10,355 nt of DNA from Basidiobolus heterosporus B8920 (Eukaryota; Basidiobolomycota; Basidiobolomycetes; Basidiobolales; Basidiobolaceae). The translations under genes and the position numbers were made by a program. Below the pieces are notes generated by a model. The model made no database searches. It was not told the origin of the DNA and was given only the letters and a program-made list of their open reading frames with translations. The stretch lies in assembly GCA_000697455.1 (NCBI GenBank), contig JNET01028460.1:1-10355 (forward strand), read 5' to 3'. Positions 1 to 8,300 of the stretch are shown one piece after another. The stretch's first letter is position 1. Each line of letters starts with the position of its first letter.

Positions 1-3000
1 AGCGTATGGGTGAACTCGGAGGTTTCAATATCATGCCAGTCGGGTTAGGTGATGAGTATGACGCTAACGGCCACGAAACTGCCTTCCGTCCTTGGTTAAA
101 AGCATTCTGGACCAAGTTGACTGGCTCAGATGTGAAAATGACTTTGCCCGTTTCTGTCCAGATTCAACCATCCAACCGACCAGTATCTGAAATTGCTCAC
201 GAAGGTTACGTTAAGGTCCCTGTTGTATCCAACAAGCGACTTACCTCACCTGATTACGAAAGAACAGGCTGCTTGGTTACATTCGACATTAGTCAGACTC
301 ATCAAGAATACCAAGTTGCCGGTCACGTTCAAGTTGTTCCAGAAAATCCGGACGACTTGGTTCTTAGAGCGGCCAAACGTTTGGATGGGGACCTGGATAT
401 GATAGTAGAAATTCAGCCCACTGACGACTCTATCACATTGCCCAACGTGTTGACTATCCGTCAATTGTTGAAGAATTACTTGGATATTAGCTCCATTCCC
501 AGCCGTGCCCTTATTGAAGGATTTAGTTGTCTTGCCACAGATGCTAACGAACAAGAAGCACTCGAAAGTTTGGCCTCAGATATGTTGGCTGGTAACATGT
601 ATATGAAATTATCTACCTCTACAGTATTCAGTATTGTGGACGTTCTCGAACGTTACCCATCGATCAAGATCTCTTTGGAGCAGTTCGTCAGCAACATCCC
701 TAGAATTTCCAGTAGATACTACTCCATTGCCTCGTCCCCACTTGTCGCCAAAGATAAGATTGATATCGTGTTCTTTGTTGAGGAGTGGGCCACTGAAAAC
801 GGCGGTAAATTCCAAGGACTAACCTCTACCTATCTTTCTAAGAAATCTCCCAGTTCCGCCGATCCCTACGTATTTTTGAAGATTCACGCCGGATTGGTTC
901 ATTTACCTGAACGTCTTGATACTCCCATCTTGGGTGTAGCTCTTGGTAGTGGTATCGGTGTATTCCGTTCTATCCTTCAACACCGTGAGGTGTTACTTGA
1001 ACAAGGTCACGATATGACTCGTATCAGACTTTACTATGGTATGAGATATTTCGAGCATGAGTATCTCTTTAAAGATGAATTGGATAACTTCACACGTAAA
1101 GGACTTGTGGAGGTAATTGATGCCGCATCACGTGATCACAAGAAAAACTGCGCTGTGAGAATGCTTGATTTCCCAGAAAAGGTGACTGACTATTTAGACA
1201 ACAATGGTATGTACTTGTACTGTGGTCTAGGTGGTCTTATTCCAGGTGCCATGGAAATCACCATTGGCGAATGCTTACAAGCCAATAAGCAAATCTCTTA
1301 CGAAGAGTCCTTGGAAATCATTGCTAATCTCAGAAAGCAAAACCGTTGGGAAGTGGAAGCTTACGCCAAGAGTGTTGACGAGGAAAATGCTCTGAAAAGT
1401 ATTATTCTCAAGAAAGGTGGTAGAACTCAAGGCGATGATGTACCAACTGCAACCTTGTATGAAGACGCAAAGATGTTCTGTTACCAATGTGAGCAAACCT
1501 ATCAAGGTCGTGGATGCACCACCATTGGAGTGTGCGGTAAGACCCCCGAGGTAGCTGCTCTTCAAGACCTTTTGATCACTTGCCTGAAGCGTCTTTCCTG
1601 GTTTGCCTATAACTTGCGTCAATTACAATATGAACATCCAGATCAAGTGCAGATTTCTGAAGTAGAATACGCCGAGGTGAACCACTACTCCTTGAAGGCT
1701 ACTTTCTCCACTCTGACCAACGTCAACTTTGACAGTAGTAGATTCCTTCAATTCCACCAGGATTGCAGGGAGTACACTAAACGCTTGAGTGTTCAATACC
1801 AAAACATCTGCAAGAGATTAAGCTTACGCCCTAAGAAATGCCCTATCCCAGAAAGTGTTTCCGATATGCTTGATAGTGCACCTGGCTCTGTTGGTGATAT
1901 CGAGGATATGCTTGTCTCCAAGGGTAAGGAAGTGGGTATTCTCAGCCGTATGAGAGCCACTAAGAATGACGCCTTGGTCGGCTTGCAAGAAATGATTGTC
2001 TACGGTTTGAAGGGCTTATGTGCCTATGCTGATCATGCTCTTGTACTTGCTCACGAGGATCGTCGTATATACGAATTTGTGCATCGTGCGTTCTACTTCT
2101 TGACTACCAAGGACTCCAAAGATATGGAAAAGACTTTGGCCTGCTTAATGGAGCTTGGCCAGATTAACCTGATTTGTATGGACGTTCTACACAACGCCAA
2201 CAAGACCTTCGGTGCTCAATCACCACATATCGTATCACTTAAACCACGTCCAGGAAAATGTATCTTGGTCTCTGGTCACGATTTCAAGTTCCTAGACTCA
2301 CTACTTCGACAAACTGAAGGCTTGGGTATCAATGTTTACACTCACGGTGAAATGTTACCAGCCCATGGTTACCCTAAGCTTCGCCAATACAAGCATCTAG
2401 CCGGTCACTACGGTGTAGCCTGGCAAAGACAGTCTGTTGAGTTCCCATATTTCCCTGGTGCCATTGTTATGACTACCAATTGTATCACTCAACCTAAACC
2501 CGAATACCAGGGTAGAATATTTACTATTGGTGTGGTAGGCTGGCCTGACATCCCACACGTTGGTGATGATCTTGACTTCAGCGCTGTCATCAAGGTAGCT
2601 TTGGAATCCCCAGGCTTCAGCGAGGATACTCCAGAATTCGAATACCCTCCTAGTAGCTTCACCCCCGTCACTGAAAACTATCAAGTTGGTTACAGTTCCG
2701 AGGCCGTTTTGAGTGTGGCCCCCGCGGTCTTGAAGGCCATGGAGACCGGTGACATCAGTAGAGTATTTGTGATCGGTGGTTGTGATGGTTACGAGGGAGA
2801 GCGTAGTTACTACACCGACCTGGCCAGGATGTTGCCAGAAACCGCAATCGTACTTACCTCTGGATGTGGTAAATTCCGTATCAATTCATTGGAATGGAAG
2901 ACCATTGGAGACTCTGGTATTCCCAGATTACTTGATATGGGACAATGCAACGATGCCTACTCGGCCATTCAAATCGCCACTGCTTTGGCTGAATCATTGA

Positions 3001-3242
3001 ACTGTACCATTCATGACCTCCCATTGTCTATCGTTGTCTCCTGGTTTGAACAGAAGGCAGTTGTTGTGCTACTTTCATTGTTGTCCCTTGGGATCCAGAA
3101 CATCAGAGTTGGCCCACAACTCCCAGCTTTCTTGAGACCTAGTGCAATCAAGATTCTTTCTGACAGATACGGTCTGAAGTTGATTGGAGATCCCAAGCTT
3201 GATCTTGAGGACATGTATGGTGGTGAAGTAGCTACTGCATAA
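1..3242 (+). CDS. NADPH diflavin reductase fused to class I hybrid cluster protein (5' partial)
   Basis: The frame is open from the left edge, so the true start is upstream; the Met at base 6 is internal and is residue 1 here. Seen: residues 1-40 are the end of a flavodoxin (FMN) domain (GLGDEYDANGHE). Residues 60-300 form a sulfite-reductase/P450-reductase type FAD domain with the flavin motif RYYS at 237-240. Residues 308-455 form the NADPH domain (ALGSGIGVFRS at 312-322, YCGLGGLIPGAME at 405-417), ending in RWEVEAY. A linker of about 35 residues leads to HCP from 490. HCP cysteines are 492, 495, 504 and 510 (CX2CX8CX5C, class I, a [4Fe-4S] cluster). Likely hybrid-cluster ligands are His758, Glu782, Cys826, Cys926, Cys954, Cys981 and Glu1015. 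Known: HCP reduces NO and hydroxylamine and acts in S-nitrosylation. Inferred: electrons run NADPH-FAD-FMN-HCP within one chain. No intron is seen in 3.2 kb, unlike the neighbours. Cell location is unknown because the N-terminus is missing. Confidence 0.93.
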   Translation, partial: RMGELGGFNIMPVGLGDEYDANGHETAFRPWLKAFWTKLTGSDVKMTLPVSVQIQPSNRPVSEIAHEGYVKVPVVSNKRLTSPDYERTGCLVTFDISQTHQEYQVAGHVQVVPENPDDLVLRAAKRLDGDLDMIVEIQPTDDSITLPNVLTIRQLLKNYLDISSIPSRALIEGFSCLATDANEQEALESLASDMLAGNMYMKLSTSTVFSIVDVLERYPSIKISLEQFVSNIPRISSRYYSIASSPLVAKDKIDIVFFVEEWATENGGKFQGLTSTYLSKKSPSSADPYVFLKIHAGLVHLPERLDTPILGVALGSGIGVFRSILQHREVLLEQGHDMTRIRLYYGMRYFEHEYLFKDELDNFTRKGLVEVIDAASRDHKKNCAVRMLDFPEKVTDYLDNNGMYLYCGLGGLIPGAMEITIGECLQANKQISYEESLEIIANLRKQNRWEVEAYAKSVDEENALKSIILKKGGRTQGDDVPTATLYEDAKMFCYQCEQTYQGRGCTTIGVCGKTPEVAALQDLLITCLKRLSWFAYNLRQLQYEHPDQVQISEVEYAEVNHYSLKATFSTLTNVNFDSSRFLQFHQDCREYTKRLSVQYQNICKRLSLRPKKCPIPESVSDMLDSAPGSVGDIEDMLVSKGKEVGILSRMRATKNDALVGLQEMIVYGLKGLCAYADHALVLAHEDRRIYEFVHRAFYFLTTKDSKDMEKTLACLMELGQINLICMDVLHNANKTFGAQSPHIVSLKPRPGKCILVSGHDFKFLDSLLRQTEGLGINVYTHGEMLPAHGYPKLRQYKHLAGHYGVAWQRQSVEFPYFPGAIVMTTNCITQPKPEYQGRIFTIGVVGWPDIPHVGDDLDFSAVIKVALESPGFSEDTPEFEYPPSSFTPVTENYQVGYSSEAVLSVAPAVLKAMETGDISRVFVIGGCDGYEGERSYYTDLARMLPETAIVLTSGCGKFRINSLEWKTIGDSGIPRLLDMGQCNDAYSAIQIATALAESLNCTIHDLPLSIVVSWFEQKAVVVLLSLLSLGIQNIRVGPQLPAFLRPSAIKILSDRYGLKLIGDPKLDLEDMYGGEVATA

Positions 3243-3271
3243 ATCATTCCCCTTTATATAGCATTTCTTAG

Positions 3272-3277
3272 AATAAA
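3272..3277 (+). promoter_or_regulatory. Candidate polyadenylation signal AATAAA
   Basis: A canonical AATAAA lies 30 bases after the TAA stop of the reductase-HCP gene, inside the 125-bp gap to the convergent EMC4 gene. Position and motif fit a 3'-end signal, but fungal poly(A) signals are loose and AT-rich sequence can give this hexamer by chance. Confidence 0.45.
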
Positions 3278-3367
3278 CAAACATCGATTCAAAAATTTTC
3301 AAAAGAATTGGTTATCTTTAATTGATTTGACATGAACAGAAGTATATCAGCCATCCCTAAGTTAGAT

Positions 3368-4194
3368 TTAATAAGGAGTGAACTCTAACATTTGCTTTGG
3401 GTCCATAAACGCCAACCAATCCGAACTGGCGGTAGGTAGTAAGCCCATAGAGGATAATTTGTAAACACCCATACACATGATAACTACTTGCACGGCAGCA
3501 AACACCAATTTGGGAAGAGTAAGATCCACTTGTTCATCAGTCAGATGATTTTTACCCTTGGATGTTTTTCCTTCAAAGCGATCGAACACTATTTGAGGAG
3601 TCGAGTTTAGAGGTGAAAACCGAGTTGTGACATGATACAAAAAGTGGACTTACCCGAACCAAGGTTCATCAAAGCTTTGAAAGGTTGGAAGAACAACATG
3701 CCGGTGATGATGATACTAAAGATCTGAACTCCACTACCAGACATATAAAGCATGAATGCGTTCATGGGGATATTCTTCGCTGGGGCTAAGGAGGCTTCCC
3801 ACGCTTTCTGTTAAACGAACGAAAGGGTAAATAAATGCGTAAAACCGCGGTTGAATAGCTTCCAAGGTCACCTTCAGTTTCAAGTTGGCCGAAGCTCCAG
3901 CATCTACAGGTTTAAGGTTTTTCTAAAAACGGAGACATCTACTTAGCAAAAGTAAAGAATATTGAAAAGAGTAAAGTAGGCTTACGTTGGAATTTTTTGA
4001 GGAACCAGTGGAGGCGAATACGAAACCAGGTGGGTCAAGTTGGTCGTTTTTACGAGTTCTAAAGGGGGAAGAAAGTAAATATCAGTCAGAGTTAAACAAG
4101 ATACCGATCTATAGGAATTTCTCTAGAAAAAACAGAACCTTGAATTATCTAGAGAAGAGAAATCTAGAGTCCACTTGGAGGAGTTTCTGGACAT
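3368..4194 (-). CDS. EMC4: ER membrane protein complex subunit 4, five exons
   Basis: Exons, 5' to 3': 4194-4139, 4058-3986, 3922-3872, 3807-3654, 3588-3368. They sum to 555 nt: 184 codons plus TAA, close to the 183 residues of human EMC4. Introns are 80, 63, 64 and 65 bp and all phases agree. Known: EMC4 is a core subunit of the EMC, which inserts tail-anchored and multipass proteins into the ER membrane. Seen: N-terminal SKWTLDF, then DPPGF, then the family signature KAWEASLAPAKNIPMN at 61-76, hydrophobic stretches around 78-101 and 140-157, and the C-terminal signature SMGLLP...SDWLAF. The ATG at 4194 is the first after an in-frame TAG upstream and has A at -3. Oddities: the intron 1 donor is GTTCTG and the intron 2-to-4 donors are GTAAGC, GTGACC and GTAAGT, so intron 1 is the least certain. 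The gene is convergent with the HCP fusion and divergent from the acetyltransferase. Confidence 0.93.
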
Positions 4195-4530
4195 GGTTGG
4201 GTAATAAAATGAAGCAAAGAGGTGGGTGTAAGATAAGCACTAAACATCACACTATAACAATGAATGAGCTATTTTACGTAGAATTCCCAAGTAAATCAGA
4301 AAGTAAAATTACGTCTAATTTAATTTGCAACTAATCATTGAAATTCTGTTCAACTATGAATATGTATGTCTGACTCAATGACTCTTTATAATGAATCCTC
4401 ACCAGATAAATAAGCCCAGTGACCTATCACAAAATATGTATATCCCGGAGAAAATTTTATAAAGGGAAGACGAGAATATGTAAAGCAGCTACGACTTTGA
4501 CTTGCTTGGGCTGTGTTATTTATATAGTAA
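4195..4530. promoter_or_regulatory. Divergent intergenic region between EMC4 and the acetyltransferase
   Basis: These 336 bp separate the start codons of two genes that run apart, so the promoters of both must lie here or overlap. The stretch is AT-rich. A TATA-like run (TTTATATAG) lies at about 4520-4528, just before the acetyltransferase ATG, which is too close for a normal TATA box unless the transcript leader is extremely short. I see no coding potential, RNA gene or repeat in it. Plus-strand open frames running in from 3987 are antisense to EMC4 exons and introns. Confidence 0.5.
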
Positions 4531-5209
4531 ATGTCTGAACTGAGCCAACTGGAAATTCGGGATTGCCAACTTACTGATGTGCCCGGCATCTTGGAGATTT
4601 TTAACTGGGAAATTCTTCATAGCACTTCCATCTTTGAATATGAAGAAAAGACTCTGGAGGACCGACAGGCTTGGTTCAATATGTTGAAGAGTAGAGGCTA
4701 TCCGGTTATTGTGGCTATCGACAACTCTACGGCGGAAAGAAGAGTAGCAGGTTACTGTTGCTTGGGAGTGTTCCGGGATAAGCCTGCGTTCAAAAGGTTT
4801 AAAAAATCGGCTAAATATCATCTATACACTGTTAATCTAATCCGGGATCTTGATTTTCTACAGCACAACTGAAGTCTCACTCTACATTCACCAAGACTAT
4901 CGTCGTCGCGGTCTCGGAAAATCACTGATGCGCGAAATCATTCAACGAGGAAAAGATGCCGGCTTTTGCAACATAATTGGTAGGTTTGCACGGATTTGTG
5001 CCAGATAAATATAGTATTCAAGAGTACTGCGGTCTATGTATTGACAACTCGATTTATTCATTCATGCAGCTGGAATCACCACCGAAAATACCGCTTCGCT
5101 AAAACTTTACGAACAACTCGGCTTTTCATTAGTCGGGACTTTCCATCATGTTGGATTCAAGTTTGATCGTTGGTTAGACACAACCTTTATGGAGTTAGTC
5201 ATCAATTAG
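4531..5209 (+). CDS. GNAT-family N-acetyltransferase, PAT/MddA-like, three exons
   Basis: Exons 4531-4796, 4864-4979 and 5070-5209 sum to 522 nt: 173 codons plus TAG. Introns are 67 and 90 bp (phases 2 and 1). An in-frame TAA directly precedes the ATG, fixing the start. Seen: the acetyl-CoA pyrophosphate-binding motif RRRGLGKS at residues 102-109, preceded by TTEVSLYIHQDY, then the family block NIIAGITTENTASLKLYEQLGF and a C-terminal GFKFDRWLDTTFMEL. Known: this subfamily contains phosphinothricin acetyltransferase (Bar/Pat) and the methionine sulfoximine/sulfone acetyltransferases (MddA, YncA), small soluble enzymes of 160-185 residues that detoxify amino acid analogues. The position matching the proposed catalytic His of Bar (in MHEALGY) is Tyr here (LYEQLGF), as in the MddA-like branch, so phosphinothricin is not the obvious substrate. 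Intron 1 starts with the uncommon donor GTTTAA. The true substrate is unknown. Confidence 0.9.
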
Positions 5210-5398
5210 TGGTGTTTGTTCTCCTTCCTCCCCTTGTCTCATTCAATACATAAAAATAATCAGTTCATTCTCTGCATATTGTCGTACGGGTAATGGAATT
5301 GTAGGGAAGGAAGTAATGGAAAGGTATCGATGCTGCTGAAAGTGGTTTAGGGGAATGATAGTACATAGTGGTGTGAATTGTGAATTGTGAGTAGGATG
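5210..5398. other. Convergent intergenic region between the acetyltransferase and tomosyn-like genes
   Basis: These 189 bp hold the 3' ends of two genes that run toward each other. A pyrimidine-rich stretch follows the acetyltransferase stop, then an A-rich CATAAAAATAAT around 5250 that could serve as its poly(A) region. No AATAAA is visible on the minus strand for the tomosyn-like gene. Nothing coding is seen. Confidence 0.5.
5372..5392. repeat. Three tandem copies of a 7-bp unit (TGTGAAT)
   Basis: Units at 5372-5378 and 5379-5385 are identical, and 5386-5392 differs by one base (TGTGAGT). The repeat ends 6 bp from the tomosyn-like stop codon, so it lies in that gene's 3' untranslated region, where the transcript would read ATTCACA units. 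It is most likely a chance microsatellite. Confidence 0.75.
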
Positions 5399-8300
5399 TC
5401 AAAGTTGATACCATTTCTTTGCCGCCATCCTTTTGTTGTACTCTTGGATATCTGCCAAAAATCCAGCGGAGGAGGCCTCCATATTGGCGACAGTATCTTG
5501 CAGACGGCTGAGTTTTTCTCCACGTTCATTCAACATACGGCCAGCATCCGCGAGAACACTGGAGGTACTCTGAATCTCGTCTTGAGTTCGATTACTCTGT
5601 GTCTGTTCTCTTTGTTTCGCTTTCCTATCCAAGAAACCTTGGCCAACTAAGAGTATTCACGTTAGTCGTTGTTGATGGTGTTGTAACTCTTGACAAACAA
5701 CATACGAAGTTCATTGATTTCAGAGGAAGAAGCCGACTCATTTCCTCCAAACCACCAGGTACTATTGAGGGTAGGTTTCTCAGGAGCCTTCTTTGCTTTG
5801 TTATATAAGCGACACACCTTGGGCACTAGATTGATGCTTCATAGATTTGGCGTAAGTGCTAATATCCAAGTTCCGGCAAGCTTGAGGTGATACTTACAAA
5901 GAATTCTCTTTAAAAAAGGAGTATTCTCGAAATTGGTATTGTGCTGTTGATACAAGGATACGTCCATCATCAGTTATGACGCTATCTTTAAGCCTAGAGT
6001 ACTGAAGCTTTAGCTTTGCTACAAAGAAATTCCAATCGTAGTTTTTACCTTTCAGGGATGTAGTTAGAAATGGGGATATCGATAATATGAGCAAGCTTTG
6101 GTAATGTAAAGATCTTGATCAGTCCTGTACTGGTAAGAACTACAAAGCAGCTTTGATCTAGACCGGATAGAGATGAGGTTCAATGGTTACTGAGTGAGTG
6201 AGGTTTTTAAAGGCATACCCTGATAGCGTGAAATCGAAGCTTTTATGATTTTGCCATCTTCTTTTTGGATTATGCTTTTGTGAAGCCTGGTCGCCGAACA
6301 ATTCAGATGGATCATGATAGATTCCTCAGTGCAGCATATGAAGTAATGGGATTCAACCTTTTGTTTATGCTTTGAGCCATCACTTTGTGCATGTTCCAAG
6401 TCCTCGATAGAATCTTCCCTTTGTTTATATTTAGATGGCCGCTGTGGTAAGCCTTTCATGTTAACCACGTTGACATATATGGCTGGTGATTTGTCTTTGG
6501 TTCTGAATACCACATCTAAAGCAGGAGCTCAGTATAAACATCATTACGCTGAAGTGAATTTAATACTACCTTCGGATACAGTATATATATCATCGTTAAG
6601 ATGGACATTGAAAACACGGAAGACCCCACGGAATGAACCGGTGACCAGCTTAATGCCCGGTTGATCTGGTGAATGAGATAGTTAGTCTTCTTGGTCTAGT
6701 CATACAGCTAATAAGAAGCCTTACCAGTCTCCTGGGTGAACGACTCGACAAACATCATAGCAGTTATCCTGTCTACAGCCACACTATTGATACTGTAAGC
6801 TTCTGTGCTAACATCTGTCTCCATGAGCTGCGACTGATCTGTAAAAGTCAAACTGGTAAGTAACACACATCTCTACAACGTAGCGGAATATTCCGTTCGA
6901 AAGTATACCACTATAGTCCTGGTAAAAGACAAGCTTTTGGCCAATAGTGTCGACTATACTCAAGGTTCCTTCCTCATCACTTAACGCGAGCCTATTATGG
7001 AACTTTCAGTTAGACTTCTCTACCAGTAGTTCAGTAAACAATCATCACTTACAGCCCTATTTCAGTAGAAACAACATTGTTAACGGTTCCTTGATGGCAT
7101 CTAATCAACAGTGAAGGGACCAAAGGGTATGATCCGGTGTTAAGGTAGTTTGGCGAGAGCTTCAGGAGACCGGTAAATCCCTGATCTTCACTATTCTCAC
7201 TCATACTATGCTTGGATGGAGTATTGGGCAGAGTGGTGTTATCATTGGTAGCATCTACTAGACTCTTGTGAGAACCACAGTCATCGGTTCCGTTAGGTTG
7301 TATAGGTAAGGCATCATCCGAGGGATCGCTTGGCTGTTGGGGTAAAGTATTGTTGCTGCGAATACTCTCGGCCTGGCCTACTGCAGGGTCTTTTTCATTC
7401 GTGGATTCACTGGCATGAGTAGTCTGACTGTTTTTTTGAGATGATAGCCTGGCACTAGTATCCTCTAATCTCTCATCAGTGGATGCAGCTGGATGGATGG
7501 GTTCTGAGCCACATTTAGGACTTGAGTGAGGAGTAGTGCTGGGCGGGCTGTTTTTGGGGCTGGATTCTTCTTCGTCCAAGAAGGGATTAGTTGGGACACT
7601 CGTAGACGTTTGGCGCTCTTCCGACATAGTGTCATTTATTTGCGGCTCCGAGTGAAGTTGACCCTTCATGATATTTACCTGTGTATCGCTAGAGGGCGTA
7701 TTCAGCTCATGTTCATTAGCATCGGCAACGTGTGATTCCACAGAAAGAGATGTTGTACGTGGAGGAACATCCAAGACCTGGGGTTCTAAAGAGGCTTCTT
7801 TCGAAGTGCCAGGTACTGGCTGAGATGAAGATCTCAATCTATTTTGAGGCGAGATAGCAGGGTCAGTGGTGTAGCCATGGGACGCAATGGTAGTCGCCTT
7901 TCTCAAGGGTAAGGCGGGTTGTTCCATATACTGCCGGTTAGATAGATTGTCTCGGTGAATTGGAGAATCCTCACCTGCGTAATGGAAATTGGATGTTTCG
8001 TCTTCATTCATCTTGAACCAATACTGGAGCACATGGCCAGAGTTGAATCCAATCACCATCTGGCCATTCTCAAAGCACGGGTCTACGAAAGAAATCCGCG
8101 ATTTGGATATGGTGGGATGAATGCTCCCAGGTATGAAAGTGATGTGCTTCAGAAGAATCAAAGTAGATTCTGTGCATCGCCAAATACGAAGGGACCCATC
8201 CTGGTGTATGGTCAGCATGAGCTTCTTCGTGTTGCCTGAGTCCGAACACACTTGAATCCCGCCCTTGACCACTCCTCCGTAAGACATGGGTTGTTGCTAG

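Noticed and set aside
6-8. ATG at base 6 as the start of the HCP fusion gene
   Set aside because: The frame is open to the left edge and the first residues are the end of a flavodoxin domain, so the gene must begin upstream.
1275-1622. Minus-strand open frame of 115 codons under the HCP fusion
   Set aside because: Antisense to the reductase-HCP junction, with no domain signature.
3987-4334. Plus-strand open frame of 115 codons
   Set aside because: It lies antisense to EMC4 exons 1 and 2 and an intron, has no recognisable motif and is explained as a shadow.
8297-8299. Reassignment of TAG as a sense codon in this genome
   Set aside because: The acetyltransferase ends in TAG exactly where its family ends, and no other TAG interrupts any of the four genes.
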